A stretch of 64,000 bases of DNA from contig OZ020620.1 of NCBI GenBank assembly GCA_963971575.1, forward strand, positions 34,921,992 to 34,985,991, read 5' to 3'. This document shows, in pieces, positions 44,726 to 55,849 of the stretch. The position numbers were made by a program, and so were the translations under genes. This DNA is from Liopterus haemorrhoidalis. Lineage: Eukaryota > Arthropoda > Insecta > Coleoptera > Dytiscidae. Numbering within the stretch: position 1 is the first letter of the stretch; the number at the start of each line of letters is the position of its first letter. The notes below the pieces were generated by a model. The model saw nothing but the letters and a program-made list of their open reading frames with translations, had not been told where the DNA came from and did no database searches.

Positions 44726-45369
44726 TATTATTAAGTTTTGTAGGGGCAGTAATCCAAAATCCTTGAAAATGGCCAAAAATCGTGATATTGAAGTAAAAAA
44801 CTTTTGTCTCCAATTTTATTGAAAATTGGTATAAATATGCATTTTTGGTCAGAGATTAAGAAAATTTGGTTCATTTTGAAGTTTGGGCAAAAGTTTTGGA
44901 ATTATAGGCAAAAAACTGACCTAAATCGGCTCTTATTCAAAAACTAGGAAAGCATGCATTTTTTAAATATTTTTTTCATAATCCTCACCCCAAAATTAGC
45001 CTAAAACTATATTTTGGCTAAAATCGGAGACAAAAAAATTTGGACAAAAAATTTTTTTTTTAATTTTTATTCGAAAATTGGTATATTTATATATTTTTAG
45101 CCTTAGATCACAAATATATGGTCAGTTTTGAGTTACGGTCTAAAATTTTGACATTTTCGGCAAAAAAAGTAAAAAAAAGGCTCAGAACCGATTAAATTAG
45201 CCTGTCAATTAATTAACTGTCATCACTGTTGTTGTCATAAGTTTCTATTGAAAACGCTGTGCCTAAACGTTAGTCAATTGTTATATAAAGCTTGCAACAG
45301 ACATTATTTTATTTTTCCAGAGCCAACCCTTATATAATTTCTTTTTGAACTCATGATATATTTGTTTAT
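44726..45369. other. AT-rich intronic sequence, nothing recognised
   Basis: Many short caaaaa/tttttg words; no terminus or exon identified. Confidence 0.45.
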
Positions 45370-45556
45370 ATATATCTCGTGTTTTTTTAAGTCTATATTT
45401 TTCCTATATGTGGGTCGAAGAGTTGTATGAGCACGCCAGATTTCAACTTTCTGTGTTTAGCCGTTTTGCAACAATGTTTCCCTAACAGACAGACATATAC
45501 ATGAGAAGTTATTATAGAGTTTTTTGGTGGTCATACCTACAAAACCTTAAAAATTG
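45370..45556 (-). repeat. Family A 5'-end fragment
   Basis: Carries cctatatgtgggtcgaagag...tttcaactttctgtgtttagcc, a minimal acagacagacat array and ggtcatacctacaaaacctta. It lacks the rest of the element. Confidence 0.72.
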
Positions 45557-46357
45557 TTCACCATATTGTAGTCTCGTTTATAATAGTTAAATAACTTAAG
45601 GCATAGCATATCCATAAGAATGGGGCAAAAGGTTATCATTATTCTAAACATCCCAGCAAACATTCAACTAACGGCCGAATGCCGGCAAACTGCTTTTACT
45701 GCTGGTAAATTGTTGGAACCAAAAGTAAGTGCAACGCCAGTATTAATAATGTACTTCACATTTGTATTTCGCATTCCGCCTATACGAAGTACTTTACCAG
45801 CATTTTATAAACACTCCTTATTTGTATTAATCCAAGCAAACATTTTTATACGGGCTATCGTCTCTTCTTCACTCATACTTTTTACTTAAAACTAAACTTT
45901 TTTTGAATGTAATAATTTGAAAAGTCTGATTGTTCTTAGTCATAAAACACCCTAACCGCGTGGCCTTCGAGGGCTAGTACAAGTTGATACGGGTTGGTGG
46001 ACAGTTTGTCAAGATGTGTATTTAAATAGTTATTGTTTTGTGAACATTATACAGTTTTTTATTGTGATTTGTGTGTGTTTTGTTAGATTTAAGGACGTAG
46101 TTTACACAAACTGTTTCATATTAAATTGTTTAATTTTTAGTTTAGTTAAATCATAGTTTTTTTCATGTAATAAAATTTTCAATTATTAATAAATCTGTTA
46201 CAAGATTATAAATATGTCATTTAAAAAATATAATTTGTCATATTTTATTTTGAATAGTGACATCTTAAATATTTTGTAAATATAATACTAACCTAAAATA
46301 ATACAAACTTAATCCAAAACTGTAAAGCTTTTTTTACAATATAACCAAGTTTCTAAA

Positions 46358-46426
46358 AGTCAGTAATACACTATAAAAATCACCAAAATAACCAGATCTA
46401 GTTTGTTCTTACAAAAGTGAACAGCT
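46358..46426. repeat. Fragment of the TGTTCACTTTTGTAAGAA MITE
   Basis: Matches the terminal ~70 bp (aaccagatctagtttgttct...gtgaacagct) of the 44001-44295 family. Confidence 0.75.
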
Positions 46427-46746
46427 TATAACATGAATGCTTATAAAATTTGATAATTGAATTTATTTTAATAAGTATGATTTCTTTAGGTTGGCACTCT
46501 TCAAGTCAGGGGGAAAAGATGTGGTAGATAATACAAGCCGAATATTGGCGAAAATTATTAGTCACCACTTATCTTTAGGATGCAATTTTTTGGCCGAAAT
46601 GGCAGAAAACCATTTTCTTAAAATTCTTCATTAAATTAATAAATTAAATAAACTAATTCCTGTTATTCCTGAAATTATATTTATTTAATATTTATAAATA
46701 AATCAATATATTATAACTGTTAATACAATTTACAATCGGGCCGATT

Positions 46747-46894
46747 TACCATCGTTGAATAAATTTATTTAACAACTTAAGTTAACAATATCGCATCATT
46801 CTATTGACAGCAATGTTAATTTCTTCATTAATAGTTTAAAACCGATGCGATATTGTCAACTTTATTTGTTAAATAAATTTATTCAACGATGGTG
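46747..46894. repeat. Long hairpin, ~50-nt arms
   Basis: accatcgttgaataaattta... (46748-46797) pairs with 46843-46893 with few mismatches, leaving a ~45-nt loop. Probably a palindromic MITE. Confidence 0.75.
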
Positions 46895-47038
46895 AAAATG
46901 GCCAAATGAGTATTTATTTTGCACCTAACCATTAATTTATTTTAATACTGGGTAAGTACACATATGTTACATTTGAAACACTAGAGAGTGGGTATAATAT
47001 AAGCACTGGTTCGTCAGAAATAAATCTTGCAACTAATG

Positions 47039-47370
47039 CGATTATTTTGCACTTTACCGTTGCTGGGGCAGCAACTGATACATCAATGGGCCAGCTAACG
47101 GCCACGGGGACACCGGGGTACTGGCCCAGTGCAAAATGCCAGCACTGGCCCAGTGCGAAATGCCAGCACTAGCCGAGTGCGAAATGCCAGCACTGGCCCA
47201 GTGCGAAATGCCATCACTGGCCCATTACTTTCAATGCACTTTACCGTTGCTGGGCCGGCAACTGATACATTAATGGGCCAATAACGGCCACGGGGACACT
47301 GGGGTACTGGCCCAGTACGAAATGCCAGCACTGGCCCATTACTTTCAATGCCGGGGAGTATGTGCACTGG
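47039..47370 (+). repeat. GC-rich minisatellite block (actggcccagtgcgaaatgc)n
   Basis: About four to five tandem ~24-bp units between 47130 and 47225. The upstream ~85-bp segment (gcactttaccgttgctggg...) is duplicated at 47232-47320. Much more GC-rich than the flanks. Confidence 0.82.
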
Positions 47371-47479
47371 CCCGTATAAAAATGTTTGCTGGGATATGTT
47401 TCAAATAAATAGAAGAAAGAGAGTACTGTGATTTTTATGGTATGCTGGTGCTAACGAGGCTTGACATTTCTAATATTAC

Positions 47480-47839
47480 CTTTCATTAGAGTAGTGAGGC
47501 TCTTGTACGACTCTTGCCATGGGCCCTACTAATTTATACAACCCACATTCTTTAGTAATGAACCCATATGATAGACTTTGTTGTAAACTAATATGGACTT
47601 GTGTTCTGACATCTCCATCCAAATCAAATTTCTGAACCATAAGTCTTGTGATATCTTTAGATCTGATGCCATTTCGGTAGATCGGATTTGCATTATATAA
47701 TTCATACATTGAATTTAAAACCTTAAGACTGAATCTTTGAGATTTTAAATTATTTTTATCAACTTTGGTTTCAGGTACATTAGAATCACATGACTTGTGA
47801 TATTGAAAAATGGAATTCATTGGATAATTTTGATTTAAC
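47480..47839 (-). CDS. Candidate exon of an unidentified protein
   Basis: The minus strand shows an acceptor (tatttttttcag) immediately before 47839 and a donor-like AAAG|gtaata after 47480. The 360-nt stretch is open throughout: LNQNYPMNSIFQYHKSCDSN...SLKVLNSMYELYNANPIYRNGIRSKDITR, then KFDLDGDVRTQVHISLQQSL...LYKLVGPMARV. The composition and helix-like pattern look like a small winged-helix/linker-histone-like fold, but I do not recognise the family with certainty. If read through, it ends at a TAA inside the putative donor. Entry and exit phases are equal, so the exon could be skipped in frame. It may belong to a second gene nested in the hig intron, or be a retained transposon-derived exon. 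Confidence 0.5.
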
Positions 47840-48195
47840 CTGAAAAAAATACAGTTTCATATCTATACTACATTGTGAAACCGTTCTATGAACACGCGTG
47901 CATTATCTGTCACACTAGTGCACTTGGGATCTATAGGATTGTTTAATAAAGTTGTTTGTCACTATTTTATAGAATACTTACATGTCAAGTACAAAAAATT
48001 TCAAAAAATCACTGATAATTTTTTGAATTTAGAGACTACAATTTTGAAATTTTTTGACTTATGTTCTACACATATTTGACAATATCATTATCATGGAAAC
48101 CAAAATATAGAATCACTAGTGCACCCGTTGCCAACTGTATTTAACATTTGGCAAACACATCATTATAAGCTGTTCACTTTTGTAAAAACACACTA

Positions 48196-49669
48196 TGGTC
48201 TATTTCAAAGTAGAAAAATGTGTGTAAGAAGATAGGAGCTGTTTGTCCTTGCTTCGGATTGGTTTAGATCGTCATCCCTATTACACTGTAAAAATATTGT
48301 TTTTAGTCCAAGTTGACAGATGTTCAGTGTCGTACATTGGAAATATATATTATTTATATTATTTAATTTTTCTCATATATTTTGTTATTATTTACATATT
48401 TAGACTTTTATTGATGTCCTTGGCGTAGATTTTATGGAGAAAATTCTCCATGTAATTTGTTTTTACGCAGTTATATATTTTTTAGGTTATCTGAAATATA
48501 AATATTTTCTGACAGTTGACAATTAACAGATCAAGAAAGAGGACTAATGTGAGGCCAAAAGACAGCCCAGCTGATTGTGCCCAAAGAAGAAGTTATTGAT
48601 ATAATTTTTAGACCTTCATATATACATATATTTAATTTTTACAATAATTATTTAAATAAGAAACTTTAGCTCTGAAGATATATTGTTTGTTTTATTGCTT
48701 TGTTTAAACTCTTTTAGCCAAATCTCTCTTTTTATATATAGTACATAATTTTTAAAATTAATATTTTTTTAACCGTTTCAAATTTCCCATTAAACTGAAT
48801 TTATATCGTATAAATAACGTAAGTGTATTATCTGCCTTGTTTATTTCAATGGGTACATTCGATTTGACGCTCCGAGCGTTCCGAGCACGTTCTGTACACT
48901 CAAACGTGTTCGATTTGACGCTCGGAGTACACTCAACTGCATTCGTTTTGCGATCGAGCGAGCATTTAGAGTGCGCTCTATGTGTTCGGGGTTTTAAGAC
49001 CGAGCATATGGAGTATGACGTAAAAAAGTGGGAGAACGGCGGGAAAGAAATGAAAGTTTAAAATTAAATTATAAATAAAATAAAAATAATAGCCTTAGAC
49101 AAATAACAATAGACAAATAATATTGTTATTTGTCTATGGCTACAGAGTACGGCCATTTTATGTATTTGTGACGTTCTGTAAACAGCAAAAAAATACACCG
49201 TGCATAAAATTAAAATGGAAAAAATTCATTAAATTAATTCATTAATTATTATTTAATTTTTAATTAATTTTATTTCTTCATCATTGAAAAAAAAAATCAA
49301 GCAAAAACCGAGGTATATAATTTTGATTCATGACTGACGTGAACTAATCTGACAGTAAAAACGTCGCCTAAAATTGTAGGGTTAGATTTTATAAACATTA
49401 CGTCACAAGAACGCTCGCTCTGTTAGTGCTCTATTCATGACGTCACCATCAACTGTTCGCTCAGCGCTCGCTCTACTCTGTACAACTCGAATGTACCCAT
49501 AATCTTATTAACCTTTTTTATATTTAAAAAAAATCACTTGCTAACCCAGTTGCTACGCCCATGCTCTAGTTGTAACTTATTTTAAATTTCCCGCTATACT
49601 GTATTTGATCAGTGTAAATCGTACTCGGTTCGCAGCGCTATCTACTTTTTTCTACTTTGAAATAGACCA
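48196..49669. mobile_element. TGGTCTATTTCAAAG element, copy 2 (inverted), with inner insertion
   Basis: Same TIRs as 40323-41149, flanked by TA (48194-48195, 49670-49671). It is enlarged by the insertion at 48851-49498; copy 1 shows the empty site. Confidence 0.86.
48851..49498. mobile_element. 648-bp CpG-rich MITE with GGGTACATTCGA ends
   Basis: Ends gggtacattcga and tcgaatgtaccc are inverted. Comparison with copy 1 of the host defines the boundaries. The left ~180 bp is rich in gctcgagcg-like words (gacgctccgagcgttccgag), echoed at the right end (cgctcagcgctcgctctac). Non-coding. Confidence 0.8.
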
Positions 49670-49948
49670 TAGATCTGGTTATTTTGGTTACTTTTATGTT
49701 TAAATTATGTTTATAATTTAAATGTCAATTAAAAATATTCCTTACGCTGTAAAACCAACTTTAGGTTGATAAGGTTATGATCATTATAATTAAGATATCA
49801 TTTTTCAATATGACATATGTCAAATGGATCAACATTTTAAAAAAGTGACATTTTTTAATACCAACATGACATACAGCTTCAAAGGTGCAAACTATTGAAA
49901 ACAAAATTCCCTCTTAGTTTGTTCTTACAAAAGTGAACCGGCTATATA

Positions 49949-50242
49949 AACTGTTCACTTTTGTAAGAACACACTAGATCTGGTTATTTTGGTTACTTTT
50001 ATGGTGTGTTACTGACTTTATATGTCAATTAAAAATATTCCTTACGCTGTAAAACCGACTTTAGGTTGATAAGGTTATGATCATTATAATTAAGATATAA
50101 TTTTTCATTATGACATATGTCAAATGGATCGACATTTTAAAAGAGTGAAATTTTTTAATACCAACATGACATACAGTTTCAAAGATGCAAACTATTGAAA
50201 GCAAAATTCCCTCTTAGTTTGTTCTTACAAAAGTGAACAGCT
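49949..50242. mobile_element. TGTTCACTTTTGTAAGAA MITE, copy 3
   Basis: TA-flanked, ends aactgttcacttttgtaaga / ttacaaaagtgaacagct; head-to-tail with copy 2 only a few bases away. Confidence 0.85.
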
Positions 50243-50528
50243 TATACCTTAATTTGGAACTTGCTCGATACCTCAGACTTCTTTCTCTAGCCATACGCCT
50301 TACTTCATCCAATTTAAATTGAATCAACTCTTCGCCCATTATTAAAAAATGGACAAATAATGAGTATTACTCCGAATTATTTATTCCTTAACTTTTAAAG
50401 ATGGGAAAACGATTCATTTTCACTCAGTGCATTACATTTATAGTATTAAAACTAAAAATGATGTGGGACACTAAATATAAAATATATTTATTAAAATAAA
50501 TTTTCCAATTTCTTATATAATATAAAAA

Positions 50529-50643
50529 TACGTACACGGAAAAAACGAACACGCATTAATACGCACACGGAAAAAAGCGCACATGAAAAAATACACACAC
50601 GGAAAAAAGCGCATACGGAAAAATACACACACGGAAAAAAGCG
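50529..50643 (+). repeat. Minisatellite (acacacggaaaaaagcgc)n
   Basis: Five or six diverged units of ~24 bp built on acacggaaaaaagcgcacac/acggaaaaa. Confidence 0.8.
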
Positions 50644-50767
50644 TTCTTACACTATATCTCAAACCAGATCTGGTTATTTTGGTTACTTTTATAGTGTAGT
50701 ACTGACTTTTAAATGTAAATTTGTCATTTCAAAATATTCCTTACGGTGTAAAACCTACTTCAGATTT

Positions 50768-50875
50768 GTTTTTTTTTTTATGTGAGAAAATTTCCATGCC
50801 TTAACGGGATTTGAACCCGAGACCTTCGCAACGCAGAGCACATGTGTTACCACTACGCTACGTCGGTCGGCCGGT
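50768..50875 (-). repeat. tRNA-derived SINE, copy 2, with poly-A
   Basis: The minus strand has ccgacgtagcgtagtggtaa (A box), a cgggttcaaatcccg B-box arm and gcatggaaattttctcac followed by A11. It is inserted in a fragment (50645-50895) of the TGTTCACTTTTGTAAGAA MITE. No functional acceptor stem. Confidence 0.68.
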
Positions 50876-50896
50876 GTTGGTTATGATCATTATATA

Positions 50897-51192
50897 AATT
50901 GTTCACTTTTGTAAGAACAAACTAAGAGGGAATTTTGTTTTCAATAGTTTGCACCTTTGAAGCTGTATGTCATGTTGGTATTAAAAAACGTCACTTTTTT
51001 AAAATGTCGATCCATTTGACATATGTCATAATGAAAAATGATATCTTAATTAAAATGATCATAACCTTATCAACCTAAAGTCGGTTTTACAGCGTAAGGA
51101 ATATTTTTAATTGACATTTAAAGTCAGTAACGCACCATAAAAGTAACCAAAATAACCAGATCTAGTGTGGTCTTACAAAAGTTACAACAGCT
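50897..51192. mobile_element. TGTTCACTTTTGTAAGAA MITE, copy 4
   Basis: TA-flanked; the same 300-bp family in the orientation of copy 1. Confidence 0.83.
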
Positions 51193-51288
51193 TATAACTA
51201 AGATATCATTTATCTTTATGAAGAATTTTTTACCATGTTTTAATACCAACATGACAGACAATTTCAAAGGTGCAAAATATTGAATGTA

Positions 51289-51686
51289 CAGTCTGTTCCA
51301 AACGGTTAAGCGGAACTAGATTTTGCAATCTAGTTACTTTCATCGTTTAAATCGTGCCTTTCGGCCGTTTTGTTTAAGCTTTGTAAATCATACTTACAAT
51401 AAACATTTTTTGGTTAAGGTTAATATCATTTTAAAATGTCATTTTCTTTATATTTTGATTTTTTGTGTCATTCTTAATACAAATTTCCCATTTATTTATT
51501 TTTTTGTCATTAAAATACGTAAAAAAAATATTTAATTTTGACATATGTCATTCGTTTCATTGTTGGAATTTTAAATTTTGACATCCCAACGTGAAAAATG
51601 AAATAACCCAAGCAAGGTCCCTTCTCGTGACAACCTAAAAGAACTAAATTCCCATTTAGTTCCGCATAACCGGTTGGAACAGACTG
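51289..51686. mobile_element. TACAGTCTGTTCC MITE, copy 3
   Basis: TA-flanked (51287-51288, 51687-51688), ends cagtctgttccaaacggtta / ccggttggaacagactg; 398 bp. Confidence 0.86.
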
Positions 51687-52826
51687 TATCAATTTGTAAT
51701 TTTTACCAAAATATTTTAAATATTTCGAACCAATTTTAAATTTACACAAATAAGTTGTCACCTAGTGGCGTTGATATGCATGACCAAACTCGGCCGGTAA
51801 TTTTTGGTAAAAAATATTAATTTTTACCAAAGCGTGTTTTACTCACTGCAATATATTTACATATTTGAAAATTTAAAACGTAAAAAACTAATAAAGCATT
51901 GAAAAAATAATAATAAATAAAATTATTAATTAAGGACTGTATATTACTGTATTTTCTCGTATTGTATTTCTTTCTATGTAACATACTGTACACATGTATT
52001 TCTTTTGTGCCACTTTTATATTCATAATGTAAACCGTGGAAGCCTATAATTGGTTACCTCTTGGCGTTCATCAAAATTGACAAAAATTAAAAAAATAAAT
52101 AAAAAAAATAAATAAACTAAAAAAGAAAGTCACATTTTTCTTACTTACTATCATCAAAACCAAATATTTTTTAAAATAATTATTTTTCTGATAATAATTT
52201 TAATTTATAAGTCATCATTATAATTAAATATAAAGTTAAACATTACAAATTACACAAATAAATAATGTAAAGATTTGAATTTTAACATTAACGAATATTT
52301 AGTGCGAACCTTATTTTGGTTTTGAGGCACAGAGTTTTTTGAAATCAGGTTCAACTTATTGATAATCTTTCATTGTTAATATATGTATCTTTTTCCGCCA
52401 CTACTATTTTTTTTTTTTTTTTTCGTGTACCCCTAAATGAAAAAGCGCTTACCCCTGGGAATACGCGTATCCTCGATTGAGAATCATTGGTATAGTTCGA
52501 GCGACGAAAAACGTAACATTGTTGGAAAGTCTGTATTAAACAAATAAGTATTCACGTCCAGCAGATTTTTTTTTTGTAAGATTAGTGACCCGTCATAATT
52601 CAGAAATGTTATCTATGGAAAGATAAATTGAAAATGACAGGAACGTAATGGAAATGGAAAAATATTAGAAATAATATATGGTAGATTATTTTTGTTTTAA
52701 AAATGTTTCAAGTTATTGGAAATGGCAAGTTACATTCGTAGTTAAAGTTGTAGACGAGCCTAAAATCATATTATTTCCACCTTTTGAATTCATTCTTATA
52801 TGTTTGATGAATTATGTCCGTAGGTA
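51687..52826. other. AT-rich intronic sequence, nothing secure
   Basis: 52440-52492 (taccctgggaatacgcgtat-like, ending tgagaatcattgg) resembles the end of a hAT MITE without a visible partner. No exon recognised. Confidence 0.4.
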
Positions 52827-53557
52827 CGAAGGTTGCATTTTATATTTCGGGATTTGAGATCAAAAACAATTATTTATCAACAAAAGTGGCTTTATTGTTT
52901 TTCAAAATATTCTCCATGAAAATCAATACACTTTTGCATGCGTTTGAACCAATTTTCCAAGCACTTTTTCCACTCCGATTGAGGCTTTTTCCACTGCGAT
53001 TGTCAAATTATGTGACATCCAACGCGAACAAATCTTTTTGACGGCTAAGTGTTCATGCAATAGTGAATGTATGCTGGTCCCACTAATGCCCAAGGATACC
53101 TGAATCTCACGATAAGTCACAGGACGATCTTGCAGTATCAGTTCACGCACAGCATCAATATTTTCCGGAAAAACTACCGATTTTGGACGACCTGCACGAA
53201 ATTCGTCCTTAAACGAACTACAGCCACAATTGAAGTCGGCAAACCATCGATAAACAGTAGTCCTTGATGGTGCTTCATCGCTAAAAATTGAATTAAGTTC
53301 ATCGATGCACTGTTGTTGGGTTAATCAACGTCGAAAGTTGTAAAGAATAATCGCTAGCAAATGTTCACGATTTAATTCCATTTTTATCCGAGATGAATTT
53401 TTTTTCATGTTACTGTAAACAACACAAATAGGGCTTGAACGTCAAAATGTTCTGAGTACATATAGCGTCAAAAATATCAAACTTTACGATAGAACCATCA
53501 GTTGCAAGATGGCAGCACTAATTTAGCGCAATCCCGAAATATAAGAGGCAAACCTCG
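52827..53557 (-). mobile_element. mariner element, internally deleted, with 28-bp TIRs and TA
   Basis: Inverted ends cgaaggttgcattttatatt(tcgggatt) and cgaggtttgcctcttatatt(tcgggatt) are flanked by TA at 52825-52826 and 53558-53559. Transposase remnants on the minus strand run from ~53390 (MELNREHLLAIILYNF) through TQQQCIDELNSIFSDEAPSR, RPKSVVFPENIDAVRELILQ and HLAVKKICSRWMSHNLT to a premature end near 52923. The catalytic domain is deleted. The frame has at least one stop in the HTH region. Confidence 0.9.
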
Positions 53558-53899
53558 TATTTGTGTATCCGGAGGAATTTTTTCTTTTCTTCCTTGTTGA
53601 TAAAATATGTATATTGTAGCAAATTTTCATCATCTCTGCCACAATTTCTTATTCAAGAAATTGTTTTGTGCATGTTTTTTGTTTTACAAAAGTTCTGGCT
53701 CTCCAGAGATTTGTTTCCAACAGATCCATTACTTTAATGCAAAATGAACACACTACTACTCTTGTATGAAGTTGTATTTCTAACTAAAAAATTATTACAA
53801 CCAGAGACAGTGTCGTACATTTTTAAGGACAAATAAAAGGACGCATCCGCAATTTAGAATACGTCAGCATCGTATTGTGACAGTGTGGTTTTTGTGTAG

Positions 53900-55111
53900 C
53901 AGCGGCGGCGATAGCTCTTAAAATATGGGGGGGGGCAGAAATTTTTTTAGTAAAATTTGGGGGGTCAAATCCAAGTGATGACCTAAAAAAATGATGTGAA
54001 GTGCGAATTTTCACATATTTCTGGGTTTTGCAGGAATTTAGTAACTGAATGATGATTATTTGGGATGCCAAAACAAATTTTATGTCAAAACATTTTTTTA
54101 TGAATTTTAAATCGAATGCCTATTACCATTATTTAAGTTTCGAAAGATGTGCAGTATTTTTTTTATATAGTAAGGTTCATTAAGATTTTGAAAATTGCGC
54201 CTATGGCTTCCATTGCTTAAATCATAAGCCCCGCCCTCTGATTTCGTCAAACAGAATTAAATTATAATTTCAACACTTCCCACTGGTTATTAAATTTACG
54301 CTTTTAAAAATTAAATGCAACATTTACCAAAATATAACTAGAATTTTGACAAAATAATTTAAACAAAATTAAAAAGTAAAAAAAAACAGAAAAAATAAAA
54401 TTAACAGGATTTGAACTCTAGTTTGCAAATTACAAGGCACATGACAAAACCAACTATGCTACTAGAGCTACTGAACTATTGTGTTACATAGCGAATTAAA
54501 TATTTAACATATTTTAGTTAAAACCACAAAAAATGCGTTATTTTCCGAAAACCTAATCTGATCAAAAATTCCTGTTGTACTATTCCGGTTCACACCAATG
54601 TATATTATTTAGATTTTTTTCAGATTTTTAGTTTAAACTATCTGGGCTACAGGTGTGTGACAAAATTTTTTTTGCACAATTTTGGCAAAAATCGCAACAA
54701 AATAATTTATTTTGCAAAAATAAAATTTTGATCGTTAATCCACGTACTAAGGGCTTTCATTTAATACCCTACTCAGAATTTTAAAAAAATATTTTTTTTT
54801 ATGAGCACATATTTGTTTATATTTTTAGGGGGATATGTTTTTTAGATGTTTTACTATTTTTCCTATGTGCGGGTTAAAGAGTTGTATAAGCATGCTAAAT
54901 TTCAACTCTCTAGGTTTAGCCGTTTGATTACAATTTTTACCGAACAGACAGACAGACGACATAATGACGGTATAAGGGTTTTTTGGTCATACCTACAAAA
55001 CCCTAAAAAGATCCTCACTTCTAAAATACATTTTTATCCAAACAATGCTGGGGGGGCAACTGGGGGCCAGATCAGTTTTGCCCCCCCCCCCCACCGCTTG
55101 CTCCGCCACTG
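53900..55111. mobile_element. hAT MITE interrupted by a family A element
   Basis: Ends cagcggcggcgatagc and gcttgctccgccactg are inverted. Flanks ttgtgtag and gtgtatag agree at 6 of 8. Homopolymer G/C runs lie near both ends (53929-53936, 55080-55092). The family A copy 53992-55004 was inserted later. Confidence 0.72.
53992..55004 (-). mobile_element. Family A element, near full length
   Basis: The left end tgatgtgaagtgcgaatttt and right end catacctacaaaaccct are flanked by A-runs (53984-53991, 55005-55009). tRNA-like core 54407-54495. The tetranucleotide array is only four units, showing how far array length varies between copies. Non-coding. Confidence 0.84.
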
Positions 55112-55229
55112 GTGTATAGTAATAATTTATTTCGATAAATTACATTCATTTATACGTGAAGCCGGATTTAATTAGAATCCCTATATAATAATGAGCTTAT
55201 CCCGTCCATTCGTGATGATTCGTCCAATT

Positions 55230-55772
55230 TCGTAGGCATAAACAAGAAACTCTAGACACTCCTATAGCTTTCAACCGATATGAATAATATTTTGCAGATT
55301 TATTCTCTAAAAATCTACGGATAAAATAACATATAGAAATGTCTAGGGCAGTGATGACCAACCGAAATCGTTTACTGGGCTCAAAAAAATCTTATTGGTC
55401 GATTATTGGCCGCGCATATAAACAGGATAAATTAATCACACTACTATATTTTATATCCTTTAATAATTTTCTTTAATATCATTAAATTAAATTTTAATGT
55501 GAAATTTGTTTGTTTCTATTATTTGCTAATTTTCTAATATCAACTGATAATTTACGCGCAACGCAATTGATTCTTCATATTTTCATCGAGAGTTTCGTAG
55601 GCATAAACAAGAAACTCTAGACACTCTTATATTCTTTGACCGATATGAATAATATTTTGCAGTTTTATTCTCTAAGAATTTACAAATAGAATAAGATATA
55701 GAAATGTCTAGGGTTGCGTATGCATAGACAAGAAACTCTAGACACTCCTATATCCTTTGACCAATGCGTATG
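55230..55772 (+). repeat. Direct repeats (aaacaagaaactctagacac...), three copies
   Basis: A ~115-bp unit containing gaaactctagacactcctat and aatattttgcag occurs at ~55237, ~55600 and (truncated) ~55725. Unclassified. A hAT-like terminus (cagtgatgaccaacc) at ~55352 lies between the first two. Confidence 0.65.
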
Positions 55773-55849
55773 GCTAGAGGAACTAGTCAGAAAGTTCCAC
55801 ATTAAGGTAATGATGTGCTTGCCAACATAATTGACACTGGATATATTCA

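Larger units (their letters stand above)
45651..47394. mobile_element. Unclassified element with TCCCAGCAAACATT termini
   Basis: tcccagcaaacatt at 45651-45664 and its exact complement at 47381-47394 bound a 1.74-kb region. A third, diverged copy of the word lies at 45833-45846. The right part carries GC-rich minisatellites (47039-47370). No duplication or transposase recognised, so the unit is provisional. Confidence 0.5.
48168..49942. mobile_element. TGTTCACTTTTGTAAGAA MITE, copy 2, split by a three-level nest
   Basis: 48168-48193 (agctgttcacttttgtaaaa) and 49672-49942 (agatctggttattttggtta...agtgaaccggc) together match the ~300-bp MITE. The element between them sits at a TA. Confidence 0.82.

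Noticed and set aside
47905..48128. Possible TIR pair based on cactagtgcac at 47911 and 48115
   Set aside because: The word is nearly self-palindromic and the homology does not extend beyond it.
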